Below are positions 19,112 to 29,989 of a DNA stretch of 64,000 nt, piece by piece; positions within the stretch are counted from its first letter, which is position 1; every line of letters begins with the position of its first letter. The position numbers and the translations under genes were made by a program. The notes beneath the pieces were generated by a model that made no database searches, had not been told where the DNA came from, and was given only the letters and a program-made list of their open reading frames with translations. This DNA comes from Sorghum bicolor (Eukaryota; Streptophyta; Magnoliopsida; Poales; Poaceae): positions 61,043,671 through 61,107,670 of the forward strand of contig NC_012879.2 in NCBI RefSeq assembly GCF_000003195.3. The letters are read 5' to 3'.

Positions 19112-21026
19112 ATGGCTTCCTTCTCGGGACACCTCCACCGCCCCCTCTCTGCCATGGCCGTCGCTGCCTTCGCCGCCGTCTCCTCCCACGAGCTTCCTGA
19201 CAAGCTGTCCCACCACAGGCTCTCTGATGCAAGCACGAGCACAGACACGCTTGCGTCGCTTCCGTCAACCAGGGCAGATGCTCCAGCAGCAGCAGCAGCG
19301 CCTTCGGCCTCTGCCCTTTCTGGCACGCAGCTGCTGCCACGCGACCTCCACAGCTTGCGTCTGCTGAAGGCGCCCTTCGCGTCTCTTCCGGTTATGCAGA
19401 CAGTTTATCAATATGCTAACTTTCCCAAGACCTCAGGACAAACAGATGTGATGCCTGTGATTCCTTCCTCGCCATCCGATGTGCTATACCGCTGGCATCT
19501 GCCAGACCCCAGGGTCTGTGCTGAGTTCCCTGACAAGTCTCAGACGGTCGTGGTCCTTCTTGGGTGGCTGGGCTCAAGACAGAAACATCTCAAGAGATAT
19601 GCCGATTGGTACACCTCAAGGGGCTTCCATGTCATCACCTTCACCCTCCCGATGTCTGACATTGTCAGTTACAACCTTGGAGGCAAGGCTGAGAAGAATG
19701 TTGAGATGCTATCCGAACATCTTGCTGACTGGGTCAGGGAGGAGAGTGGGAAGAAGATTATTTTCCACACCTTCAGTAATACTGGTTGGCTTTGGTACGA
19801 TACTCATTCTCCTGAATTTCGTTCATCAATAATGAGCTCTCATCATGATTTTTAATGCTTAATTTCTTCATTATTTTAACATTGCAGCTATGGCGTAATT
19901 CTAGAGAATTTGCAACAGCAGGATCCTTCAGCAGTGGACAGAATTAAAGCTTGTGTAGTAGACTCAGCACCTGTTGCTGCACCTGATCCTCAGGTACAAA
20001 TTTTACCTAGACTCATTTAGTTCTTTCCTAGTATGATCAACAGGAGCTTTCCAGTTGATTTCACTTTGTGATTCTTGGAGCTTTATTCAGAACTTGTCAT
20101 CTGCATTCCTCAGGTCCCATCTGGATTGCATTTGTGTGGCAGACAAAAGTTCCATCATTCTTTTTTTTTCTTCTTTCATTCACTCGTGCTAGTATCTAGT
20201 CATTTGCTTTCTTTATCATGTTCGCTGTAGATTAACAAATCTGTTTGTGCTGTTTTCTGAATTCAGGTTTGGGCTTTGGGCTTCTCAGCTGCCCTCATGA
20301 AAAAACGCAGTGTCACCACAAAGGGACTGGGTTCAGATGATTCAAGGTCTGATGTCCTAGTTGTGGAGTCTAACAAGGAGCCCAAGCTGGGAGAGGCGGT
20401 TCTACTGTCAGCTTTGGAGAGTTTCTTTGACGTTGTTTTGAACTATCCAAAGATCAACAGGTACACATCATGCCCACATCTGACGCAAACCATTGGGTTT
20501 TATCTTTAATCCCTTAAGTAGGGATGGGGACATCTGTGACCTCTCACTAACTGCTCACCTCATGAAAGTTAAATAATTAAATTTCTGAATGCTGTACAGT
20601 CACGTCATCGTCCACCATACCATGACATATCTATGTGGTAGTTGACATTGCGTCAAGAGTAAAGTATACATGCGTGTGGTTCACAAAGCAACAAGATGAC
20701 CTTATAACTGTTGAGCTCATCAGCATGTTGGTGTCCTTTTTAACAGGAGGTTATCTGACGTGATGGAGCTTTTGTCTTCTAAGCAACCAAAGTGCCCCCA
20801 ACTGTACATATACAGCTCCGCCGACAGGGTGATCCCAGCGAAATCAGTGGAGGCATTCATCGAGGGTCAGCGGAAAGCTGGGCACGAGGTGAGGGCTTGC
20901 GACTTCGTGTCATCGCCCCATGTGGACCATTACCGGAGCAATCCTGGGCTGTATACTTCTCAGCTGGGCAACTTCTTAGAGGAATGTGTGCTTGCCAATG
21001 ATAGTGAGGGTGCTTGCGCATCATGA
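19112..21026 (+). CDS. DUF829 / TMEM53-like alpha/beta hydrolase
   Basis: Four exons, 19112-19794, 19888-19993, 20267-20460 and 20747-21026, keep phase and give 420 residues. The first 100 residues are Ser/Ala-rich and low in order and could be an organelle-targeting piece. The hydrolase part opens with TVVVLLGWLGSRQKHLKRYA, the GW.G.....KY signature of the DUF829 family (transmembrane protein 53 in animals). The likely nucleophile is Ser222 in FHTFSNTGW, with Asp354 in YSSADRVIP and His386 or His389 in SSPHVDHYRSNP completing the triad. No strong membrane segment is seen despite the family name. The substrate of the plant proteins is not known. Only the TG/C junction makes an unusual Cys after GWL; family members often have a Ser or Tyr-rich segment here. 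Confidence 0.88.
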
Positions 21027-21732
21027 TTATCATGTTGCTGCGGCAAATACAAAATGATCAGTTGTTTCCTTTTATTTGTCCCTTTTCTTGAATTGGAATG
21101 CACCAGGGCTATATACGTGGGTTATACCAGGAAAATCCTGACCTTTTTTTTTTTCTCTCCCCTTTGTTTTCTGTCTTTGTGGCTGACCTTTCTATTCCCC
21201 GTCTTCTTGTTTTTACTGTCTTTGTGAGTGGAGTTTGGGCGCGCAACTGTAAAAATGTTGAGGAGAAATAACCAAAAGAAACGAGAGGAAATTCTTTTTT
21301 ATCGATTAACTGACACACAGGGTGAACTGCATTCTGATTATGTGCTCAATGTGTATGGATTGATTGATGTGCACGATTGTCTGCTGTTTTATTTGTGGTG
21401 GTGGTATGGTCAGCAAATCCTGCTTGCTGCACACATACCTTTCTTCTTCTTTTGAAACGAACAGGATCTCTCTCTATTTTGTGGCGTTTCTCACTGAGCC
21501 GTCAAATGTAAAATTTTGCCGCAGAAGACTAGAGTTGGTAATCGAACCATATTATGAAGTTGATGAAATCATTAAAACTTAAACTAAACTAGTCGTATGG
21601 CATGTAGACTCTTGACTATATAATAGTACGCTGATACGTGGGACTGATAAGTAAATTTGTCGATCTCATGATCTCATCTAAGTAGATGTACTAGTACACT
21701 TGAAATACAGTACAGTACGTTTTTAGCACCAG
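21027..21732. other. 3' flank of hydrolase gene and spacer
   Basis: Probably 3' untranslated DNA followed by AT-rich spacer. No gene seen. Confidence 0.5.
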
Positions 21733-21995
21733 CAGCAACTCTAACAGTTTGCTAAAAGTACTTGGCATTCTAGAATTTTTACAGCCTCCAACAAGTTGGT
21801 AAAACTACTTCTTGACAAAATTTTCCCTTCGCTTGGCAAGTATGTCAAGTCCTCCAACGCTTGGCATCATGTGTATCCCAATTTGCCTACTAGTTTTGCT
21901 AACATGTTGGAGACTCAATTTTATGATTTTGACAAAAATTCTAGAATGTCAAGTTCTTTTGCCAAGCCTAAATAGCAAAATAATGGAGAAGGTCT
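21733..21995. mobile_element. MITE with CTTGGCATTCTAGAA ends
   Basis: The left part reads AGTACTTGGCATTCTAGAAT followed by TTTTA, and the right part AAAAATTCTAGAATGTCAAG followed by TTCTT: near-perfect inverted repeats of about 24 bp. Both outer sides carry further matching pieces (AACTCTAACAGTTTGCTAAA and the right-hand TTGCCAAGCCTAAATAGCAAA). The interior repeats CTTGGCA and TTGCCAA. Non-coding; family unnamed. Confidence 0.65.
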
Positions 21996-22031
21996 CTTTT
22001 TTCATTTGACATTTGGACTATAGATTTGCAT

Positions 22032-22273
22032 GCCTTGTTTAGTTCCAAAATATTTTGCAAATTGTGAATAGTACCAATTTCGTTTGTATTTGACAAATAT
22101 TGTTTAATCATGGACTAACTAGGCTCAAAAGATTCGTCTTGTCAATTTCGACCAAAATGTGTAATTAGTTTTTATTTTCGTCTATATTTAATATTTCACG
22201 CATACGTCTAAAGATTCGATGTGACGAGGAATCTGAAAAAAATTACAAAATTTTTTTGGAAGTAAACAAGGCC
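22032..22273. mobile_element. GGCCTTGTTTAGTT-family MITE, copy 6
   Basis: Ends GCCTTGTTTAGTTCCAAAAT and AGTAAACAAGGCC. Internal blocks TTTCGTTTGTATTTGACAAA, ATGGACTAACTAGG, AAAAGATTCGTCTTGTC and GATTCGATGTGACGAGGAAT. It ends 134 bases before the ATG of the gene at 22407, thus in or near its promoter. Confidence 0.85.
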
Positions 22274-22406
22274 CAAATTAGTTTTAACAAACTGAGAACT
22301 CCTAATAATTAGCAACCTGCTGCGGTTGTGTTTGTAGGGCGGGTCCCAGTCGCCTCCCCTTTCGTCTCTTCCTCTGACCCTTCCCTTCCTTCCCTTCCCT
22401 TGGTTG

Positions 22407-23699
22407 ATGGCGCCACCGCGTGCCGCCGCCAGCGGGTCAATTCCTCCCGATCCTGACGCAGCAGAGTCGGAGGGCAAGCTGCGGCAAGGTGGAGCAGACG
22501 CGATGTGGCTCCAAACCCTCTCCGAGCCCGAGCTCGTAAGGCAACCCCACCGCACCACCGCTCTTGTGAATTTCTGATGGATTCTCGCCCGGTTGCAGCA
22601 GCAGTTCCGCTCCCAATCTGAATCTACCTACTATCTACTACTACTAGAGTAGCTACCGAGTAACCAAATGGTGGTTTGTTCAGGATGTGTTGGTGAGCCT
22701 GAGGGAGCTGGCCGTCACGCGGGCCACCAACGCCGGCCATCCTGCCCTCGCCGATACCGTCTTCCATCTCCGCGCGCTGCGGGCTCTCGGTACGGTTTTT
22801 TTTTTCTTTCTTTCAGAGAAGCCATGGCTGAATTATTGTTTCAGAAAAATATGGTTGGCTGTCAAGAAAAAAGTACGGCTTTCATTGGCTTGTCTTACGC
22901 GCCGTACTTTTCTCTTGCCATAGGCTATGTTGTTAATAGATTCATTTGCCATTTTCCCTCCTGCTGCTGCCCAATTTGTTTTGCCTGCTTTTGCTATTGC
23001 TGCTGCTACTGTAGCAGCACAGAGATAGAGATTGTTTTACTATGCTGCGACAGATTGTCTTGCCTGCTCCCCCCTTTTTAATCCTAATAACTTTTAAGGA
23101 TTAGGACATAAAAAAACACAGTTGTGAATTTTGCATTGCTGACACCTGACCTGACCTAATACTACTTGAGCATGCTGTCCAGGGATTGTTTTGGTGGAAG
23201 AGTTGAAAGAGCGGCTCAGGCAAAGCTCAGCTAATGCAAACGTCTTGGACAGGCTTGCGTTGCTAAGTGATCCTGAGGCTGAGGTGGTCAGGCCCAGCCA
23301 AGATCGTCAGATGCCAGTGCCGAATGGTATCCACAAGAAACGAAAGAAGCAGGTGCAGGATGGGTAAGCATGCATAATGATCACTGCTGCTGTTTGTATA
23401 GTCACCTACTGTAGATTAGATACCTACTTTGCTTGATTAGGGGTAGCGACCATCACACAAATCTGTGTAATAATCACTGCTACACTCCATCTTCTCCTTT
23501 GTAGTGTTCGAGTGCATAAGCACTGCACGCTGTCACCCCAAATTCAGTGGCTAGTATATATATGCTCGCTAAACCCTACCCCAGCAATTCTGTTCAGTTG
23601 GTGTTGAGATGATTATGATCACATATGTTGGCATTCAAATGCAGGTGGGATGGAGAGGGCGCCCCAAGTACGAAGAGACGAAAACCAAGAGAGGAGTAA
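22407..23699 (+). CDS. Small protein with basic nuclear-type tail, unknown
   Basis: Four exons, 22407-22535, 22684-22789, 23183-23363 and 23645-23699, keep phase and give 156 residues. I do not recognise the family by name. Visible parts: a short Pro/Ala-rich start; MWLQTLSEPELDVLVSLREL followed by AVTRATNAGHPALADTVF and HLRALRALGIVLVEELKERL, which look alpha-helical; then a variable stretch with two basic clusters, KKRKKQ and KRRKPREE at the very end, which could be nuclear-localisation signals. The conserved splice phases and the uninterrupted frames argue for a real gene. A MITE ends 134 bases upstream and another of the same family begins 67 bases past the stop, so its promoter and 3' end probably contain transposon DNA. 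Confidence 0.75.
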
Positions 23700-23765
23700 C
23701 CAAGTAGAAGCAGCAAACTTTCTTACCGTAGCAGTTGTTTTGACCAATAGGTCGGTCTTGTTTAC

Positions 23766-24007
23766 GCCTTGTTTAGTTCTGAAAAGTGAAAAGTTTTCGG
23801 TACTGTAGCATTTTCGTTTGTTTGTGACAAATATTATCCAATCATAGACTAACTAGGATCAAAAGATTCGTCTCGTGATTTACAACTAAACTGTGTAATT
23901 AGTTTTTATTTTCGTCTATATTTAATGTTTCATGCATGTGCCACAAGATTCGATGTGACGAAGAATTTTGAAAACTTTTTGGTTTTCAGAGTGAACTAAA
24001 CAAGGCC
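23766..24007. mobile_element. GGCCTTGTTTAGTT-family MITE, copy 7
   Basis: Ends GCCTTGTTTAGTTCTGAAAA and GAACTAAACAAGGCC. Internal blocks TACTGTAGCATTTTCGTTTG, AAAAGATTCGTCTCGTGATT and GATTCGATGTGACGAAGAAT. It starts 67 bases after the stop codon of the unknown gene. Confidence 0.88.
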
Positions 24008-24012
24008 TTAAG

Positions 24013-24334
24013 TTGGAGTAAGAAAAATTTTTGGGTGTCACATCGAATATTTCGTAGGATGTTGAAAAAAGTATTCTGATACTAATAAAAAACTAATTAC
24101 ATAACTCGCTTGGAAACTGCAAGACGAATTTATTAAGCCTAATTAATCCATCATTAGCACATGTAGGTTACTGTAGCACTTATGGCCAATTATGGACTAA
24201 CTATGTTTAAAAGATTCGTCTCGTGATTTTCAACTAAACTGTGTAATTAGTTTATTTTTTATCTATATTTAATACTCCATACATGTGTTCAAAGATTCGA
24301 TGTGATGAGTGTTTTTGGGGTGGGAACTAAGGCC
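24013..24334. mobile_element. Composite MITE related to the main family
   Basis: The left half has TTTTTGGGTGTCACATCGAA and the phrase AAGACGAATTTATTAAGCCT with AATTAATCCATCATTAGCAC, which the standard copies lack. The right half from CACTTATGGCCAATTATGGA is like the main family (AAAAGATTCGTCTCGTGATT, GATTCGATGTGATGAGTGTT) and ends GGAACTAAGGCC. TTTGGGTGTCACATCGAA pairs with TTCGATGTGATGAGTGTTTT, so it still has inverted ends. Its last GGCC is also the first GGCC of the next copy. Confidence 0.6.
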
Positions 24335-24888
24335 TTGTTTAGATTCGAAAAGTTTTTGAATTTTGACATTATAGCACTTTCGTTTTATTAGACAAATATT
24401 GTCCAATCATGGAGTAACTAGTCTTAAAAGATTCGTTTCACGATTTACAGACAGATTGTGTAATCTTTTTGTTTTTATCTATATTTAATGCTCCATACAT
24501 GTGCCGCAAGATTCGATGTGACATGAAATCTTGAAAAAAATTTGGTTTTTAGGTATCTTGAGAGATTTCAAACCCTTTCCATACGCACAGCCAAGATCGT
24601 AATAAGTTTAGCAGTCACCATCCATAAGTTACATCCAGTTCACAACATTCCACGGTTACATCGGAGTTTAAACATAGTTATTACAAACCGAGTTTAAAAG
24701 GAGCGGAAATATTTCAGTTTCGAAATTACACACACTTAGTTCATTATAGTGCCAGAGTCTAATCATTTCCACAAAAGCAAAAGATGAGGTAGAGCGATCA
24801 TGCCCTTGGTCTAGTCATCATCTATTGTTGCGTACAAGCAGTTGATACAATAACCATAATATGAACTAAACAAGGCCTAAACAAGGCC
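24331..24888. mobile_element. MITE copy 8, apparently split by an insertion
   Basis: The left piece 24331-24550 starts GGCCTTGTTTAGATTCGAAA and runs through the family blocks to GATTCGATGTGACATGAAAT and TTTGGTTTTTAGG. The expected right end ATGAACTAAACAAGGCC occurs only at 24861-24877, with a second ACAAGGCCC at 24882-24888. The 310 bases between (24551-24860) match nothing else in the window and have no open frame; they may be an inserted fragment. Confidence 0.5.
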
Positions 24889-25816
24889 CAAGTTTAGAAT
24901 AGTATCACATTATCTACCCACGTGGGACGCTTGTTATTTATACCCTATATAATCAGCCTATGAAACTCAATACAATATATCTAATATTCCACCAATTCTA
25001 TTCTATTCTTCTTCGGTATCTTATTCACGGTATCTTAATGATTTGCATGCACTGTTTGTAGTTGATGCCCAATTACATCTGACTTAAACATGTGTACAGA
25101 GATTTTTTAATTCAATCTCAAGCACATGTCGCCAATCACAGCAGAACTTTTTTTTTTCCCATCTCAGCAGGCAGGTACAAAGCTCACACATCAAAAAATT
25201 CGGCTGCCACATGCAGTTTAACTCCCGATTGCAACATCAACTATATATACATGTATATACCAACCAAAGAAAGCATCTGGTTCCGACATGCAAACAGCCG
25301 TTGCATGCCCAGTTTCTAAAGCTGTCTGCATGCAACATGATACAAAACCTGAATGCGCAGCTTGAAACAATGATATATACAATATAGTTGATCATAGTAC
25401 AACTTGCACCAACCCTGGACAAAAAAGGAAGATGGATAAAAAGGGATGCATTTCATCTATGAGTTATACGATGATGATTTACATAATTTCAGCTCTCCGT
25501 AGAGAGCAATTTGACTATATTATGTCAACTAAAACAAAGCTAATACATTCACAAAGAACCAGATCTACACAAGGTGGTTTCCAGCAGCTAACAATGTCCT
25601 TGCCATGTCAACATCTCTCAAATCTACCTGTAGCTGATCTCTTATTCAGTTCTCCGTGTATGTCTTCAGACCTAATAGAACTGGACCCATTTTCAGGTGC
25701 CAAAGAAATACCCTAGAATACAATGTCCAAGGTCCGTCATAAACGGAACATTGAACATACCATTTTTAAGAAAGCGGGACAAAATCGATTATGGCTGCAA
25801 CAAACCTTCATCAGAC
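24889..25816. other. Spacer and probable 3' UTR of minus-strand gene
   Basis: AT-rich DNA downstream of the 915-residue protein gene, which reads from the right. The part from about 25400 to 25816 is likely its 3' untranslated region. Nothing else is seen. Confidence 0.45.
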
Positions 25817-28564
25817 TCAACGACGCGAGTACATATCCCAACCTGACTCTGGCTCTTTTCGTTTCAGCACCAACCCAGAACTACCACCCTGTGACACATT
25901 CCTCATGCGTTCATCCACAAACATTGTCTGGCCCTGGTAGGACACGGGCCAGTAGCTCCCTGCCTCCCTACGTGCGCCTTCAGATGGCACTCCATAACTG
26001 AAATCCATGCTAGGATGAAAGTAACTCAATTCATTAGATGAGGGTGGTGTTGCTCTGGTGCTGAAAGATGGATGAGAAATGCCGAGGCTTAGACCTGACA
26101 GAGGCGGTATGACTGGTGCACCCTTTGCATCAACCAAGTACGGACTGCCCCCAGGGGCAAAGAACGCTGGGGGAAAAGGCATAGCAGGTTGAGATGGATA
26201 ACTGAAAACACTATATTCAGGAGTATGTGCAAAAGACTGAGTAGGTCTTGGAGGAACTCTTGATTCAGCACTTGGTCCCAGAAAGTTATGCTGGTATTGC
26301 TGCCCATGATCTTTCTGCCCTACAACTATCCTCTTACCCATAATTGTGACAGCAGAATGGTCTGATATATCCCTTGAAGGAGTCTTGACAGAAGACACAT
26401 CCATTCCTCGCACAGGACCATCAGCAATTGACATGTCATTCAAGTCAAAGTTTCTGACTGCAGGTTGCCTTGAAGATGAGGAGGAAGAAGGCTGACTCCA
26501 GTTGCCATTGAACTGTTGGCGATTCAACAATGGCGGCACATTGCTTGCAGTGATAGCATCTTCCTCATCAGCACATGAGAAATTAAGGTCAAGTTTCAGT
26601 CGTCCGCTCATACCCACTGCTTTAGAAGCACCCTTGGAAGGTAGGTCAGAAGAAGTAGGCAGGATTGCTGTTGAGAGTGGCTCACCAGAAGTAGCACTAT
26701 CGCTGTCAGCTACATTTAAATCAAATAGCATGTTGCTTGTTTTATGTGAAGAAGCTGAAAGTGACTTCTCTGCATCAGGAGTCCTCCAAGGTGAAGCAGG
26801 TCTAAAGGCACTGGTTGCAGCAGAGCCTTTCCAGCCAAGTCCACCTTCAAAGTGGAGCCGAGCTGGAAACACAGATGAGCCTCTTGAAGCAGCCACAGCT
26901 ATAGGCATTGACAAATTGACAGAATTACTAAGGACGGACTTTGGATTACAGTCAGTTTCCTCGGCACACTGATTTTCATTAAGGTCTAAGTTCCCCAGAT
27001 CCACACTCCGTGTATGTTTTCTACTCAACGGACCACTGCCATCTGTGATGCCTGATCCATCCTCCTTATGAGACGAGGAACTTCCTGACTTAGCCTCTGT
27101 ACTAGAAGATTTATTATCATTCAGTTCACTGGCAACAGCTACAGGCTGCCGCGGTGCTTCCAGGTCAGGACTGTCAGCATTCCTGGAATTAGTATCAGGA
27201 GAACTACAGAAGGGTCCTCTGTAGTCAATAACTTCCCGCTCCACCTCAATAGCTACCAGACGTGCTACTTCTAGTGCATCTGTATCATCGTAATCTGTCA
27301 GTCGTGTTGATTTTTCCCCTTTCAATGCAGTGGATTTTGTGTTTGTTGCCTTGGAGGAGTCCCCTAAGCTTGACATACATCTTTGCAATATATAGTCACT
27401 GCTCATGTCCATATCATCTGTACTAGATGAAGATGTAGGTTCATCTTCTTTGCCTGTACTTTCCTCGGACAGATCTTGCAAATCACGGGTTACAGCTGCA
27501 AGATGATTCAAAGTTTCAGCATCCTTCTCCAAATGTAACCTACCAGATGCAAATGGCTCAGACTCTTTGATACTCGAGCTAACTGAAACAATACTATCCT
27601 CCAGACCCCTTTTGCTACTAGCAAATAGCTTGTCAGGTTTATTATGCTCTACAGACATGGCTGTTGGAGTCGAGTCCACCGGTGCATCTTGTCCAGTACC
27701 ACTCTTTGCATTAGTAGAGTTTGACTGGAGTATGCCACTAGTGGGCAGTTCTACATCATTGGAAGAAGTTTCCTTGGTGGTGGATTGTCCACCTTCTAAA
27801 CCCACATGACCTGGAGATGTAGGGGATGTGACCAAGTTTTTCACATCCCCTAATGCTGTGTTTCCATTTGATGAATTCGGTGATGTTAGCCCTAGTGGTT
27901 GCTTTGTTGCATCTGTATTGTCATTAGTCAGAGAAGGATCGGACAAAGGTGCATCTGAGCAAGTTGTCGCCTCAGGTTTTGATTCTTCAGCAGGCTCTCC
28001 GTCTTGATCCGCTACACTCTGCTTCTTAGTTTCTGTCTTGTGGCTAGCTTCTGGAGACTTAAGCTGATCAGTCTGGCATGCCTCCTCTGCATGAAAATGC
28101 TCTCCATGTGTACCATGTTTTGGTACACCAGTCCACTTGTGACGGAGTGCTCTCGCCTTTTGGTTGATCACGACATTCTCGTGAGCAAGCAGGTGATCAA
28201 CAGTAGGCATAACTCTACAGGAGGCTGACTGCTCATTGCTGATTGGAAGACACTCCAAAGCAGTCAATATGGCAACTATAAGATCCTCCGCTGAACTTCT
28301 GACGTCCCCAACACATTTTTGAGCATCCTGAAGCCAACGGTTGAGAAAGGAAACACCATTTAGCTGAACGAAATGCTGAAGACACTCTTCGTTTTTGGTG
28401 GATGCTAGTGTGTTGGCAGCCGTAGAGCACTGCCTTATCACATCGGACGTGTTGATGTCGGCGGAGTTTTCCAGCTTGTGCATCTCAGATATGAGCTCTG
28501 CAATCCTTGCGACCGTCGAGATGCCATCCTTCATCTCAGTAAGAGTGAAGAAATCCTCAAGCAT
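25817..28564 (-). CDS. TFIIS N-terminal-type domain protein with DLN motifs
   Basis: One uninterrupted coding exon of 915 residues; the ATG is at 28564, just after a CAG acceptor. It begins MLEDFFTLTEMKDGISTVAR, as does the segment after the BAH domain of the plant SUO type (Arabidopsis At3g48050 group). Residues about 60-145 form a TFIIS N-terminal (LW) helical bundle: ECLQHFVQLNGVSFLNRWLQ, then DLIVAILTALECLPISNEQS and QKARALRHKW. The remaining 770 residues are Ser/Thr-rich and disordered, with four DLN motifs, LDLNENQ, FDLNVADS, LDLNFSCA and FDLNDMS, resembling EAR-type repression motifs. No BAH domain is found upstream, so this protein is shorter than SUO. A role in transcription elongation or RNA regulation is inferred from the domain. 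Confidence 0.85.
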   Translation of the reverse strand: MLEDFFTLTEMKDGISTVARIAELISEMHKLENSADINTSDVIRQCSTAANTLASTKNEECLQHFVQLNGVSFLNRWLQDAQKCVGDVRSSAEDLIVAILTALECLPISNEQSASCRVMPTVDHLLAHENVVINQKARALRHKWTGVPKHGTHGEHFHAEEACQTDQLKSPEASHKTETKKQSVADQDGEPAEESKPEATTCSDAPLSDPSLTNDNTDATKQPLGLTSPNSSNGNTALGDVKNLVTSPTSPGHVGLEGGQSTTKETSSNDVELPTSGILQSNSTNAKSGTGQDAPVDSTPTAMSVEHNKPDKLFASSKRGLEDSIVSVSSSIKESEPFASGRLHLEKDAETLNHLAAVTRDLQDLSEESTGKEDEPTSSSSTDDMDMSSDYILQRCMSSLGDSSKATNTKSTALKGEKSTRLTDYDDTDALEVARLVAIEVEREVIDYRGPFCSSPDTNSRNADSPDLEAPRQPVAVASELNDNKSSSTEAKSGSSSSHKEDGSGITDGSGPLSRKHTRSVDLGNLDLNENQCAEETDCNPKSVLSNSVNLSMPIAVAASRGSSVFPARLHFEGGLGWKGSAATSAFRPASPWRTPDAEKSLSASSHKTSNMLFDLNVADSDSATSGEPLSTAILPTSSDLPSKGASKAVGMSGRLKLDLNFSCADEEDAITASNVPPLLNRQQFNGNWSQPSSSSSSRQPAVRNFDLNDMSIADGPVRGMDVSSVKTPSRDISDHSAVTIMGKRIVVGQKDHGQQYQHNFLGPSAESRVPPRPTQSFAHTPEYSVFSYPSQPAMPFPPAFFAPGGSPYLVDAKGAPVIPPLSGLSLGISHPSFSTRATPPSSNELSYFHPSMDFSYGVPSEGARREAGSYWPVSYQGQTMFVDERMRNVSQGGSSGLVLKRKEPESGWDMYSRR

Positions 28565-29944
28565 GGTGCGCTGAGCAATCTTTGTCAACGTTCTGCTACT
28601 TTACCCTGGGACCGAATTGTATTATTCTTTGTTGGGTCCCAAGCTGACCAAAACTCATTCATTCAGTTTTGCCAAAATTTCCTGAATGGGGCAAAGAAAT
28701 TGAGTGAGTAACAGGTAACAATAAGGGCAGAGTATACGTGAGAAAAGAATAATCTGCCTATAAGAATGACATGGATATCGTACAGTAATAATGATGGGCA
28801 AATACTGATTTTATTATTACTATATATGTATGTAAATTATATAGAGCAAGTAACGAAAAACTGGAGCAGGACAGGATGGTAAGAGGTTGGAATACCTGTG
28901 GTGCCCTGGCAGAGTGATGTCATGGCCTTCAACAGTGATGACCGACTCGCCAGCGTTGAGGTTTCCCTGCGCAACAGAAAGTAGCAGCACAAAGTGAGCA
29001 ATGTCCTGCAGTGTTTTTTTTAGGGCAATTAAGATTCGAAACAAAAAGAGGCTTTGGTCGCTTTGCTAATTTTGAGAGTAAATACGTACGGTGCCCCCCT
29101 TATACCTGTGGCCGGTGACCCTAACTAAGTTTTGTATCTTCTTATAAGAAAAGGCTAAGTTTTGCATGATTTCGGAGAAACGAAATGAGATTGAGACGGC
29201 GAAATGAAATGCGTGGAGAGAAGAAAGAAGGGTAGATGTGAACATGTGGTTTGTGCGGCGCCGAAAGACAAGAGAGGCGTTTCATCTGGATTGGATGGAT
29301 AAAAAGAAAAAAAAATGAAACACGGTACATACATCTAGGGAATGGAATGGAAAATTGAATGGATCAAGAACGTGCGTGAGGCATGGGGATTGAGCTAGAA
29401 CCGGGAAGGGCGGCGAGGCGACCTCTCCTCTACCCAGAAAAAAAAAGGAAAGGGACTAGAGGCGTCGCAAGCAGAAAGGAGGAGGATGCGCCGCTGGAGA
29501 CGAGACGAGGAACGGAAATAGATAGAAGGGGGAAAGAACATGATAAAGCTAGGTTAAGTTAGGTTAGGGTTTCTTACCAACCAAAAGACGACGGAGGTCG
29601 AAGCGAATCGAAGGGTCCCGACCGAATTGGGGGCGGGCGGCCGGGTGCGGACTCCACGGAGGAAGATGAACTCACTCAGCAGCAGAGGAGGAGGGCGACG
29701 GAGGGGAGGAGGAGGAGGAGGAGGAGGAGGCTGGATCTGGAGGGGATGAAGGGAGGGAGGCAGGCGTGTTGGGTTGGGTGTTCCGCTTCCTCGCGGGGAC
29801 ACACGCGCACGCGGTCACACGGAGACGAGAAAGCGAAGGAAAGGAAGACAAGTGAAGACGGCACGGGACACCTGACTGTGCCTGCCGGGATGCTGACGAG
29901 GTCACTCCGTCCCCCGTTCCTCCCGTCCGCTAGCTCGGCCTTTT
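28565..29944 (-). promoter_or_regulatory. Leader exons, introns and promoter of DLN protein gene
   Basis: Reading on the minus strand, a donor TTGGTTG/GTAAGAAACC near 29576 would end a first leader exon that carries a (CCT)n run (about 29705-29730). A second small exon of about 28902-28968 lies between GTTGCGCAG and CACCACAG/GTATTCC, and the coding exon begins after GATTGCTCAG at 28571. All three are untranslated in this model because the joined frame has a stop just before the ATG. The motif AAACCCTAAC near 29560 is a telo-box-like element. Exon limits are inferred from splice signals only. Confidence 0.45.
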
Positions 29945-29989
29945 TTTTCCATGGATTTAGCCATTACAACTTTTCAAGTTTGGACGTTA

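Noticed and set aside
19479..19832. 117-codon plus-strand frame inside the hydrolase exon
   Set aside because: Shadow frame of the DUF829 exon.
24551..24860. LTR retrotransposon fragment
   Set aside because: No LTR ends, primer-binding site, polypurine tract or protein motif can be seen, so I only call it an insert of unknown origin.
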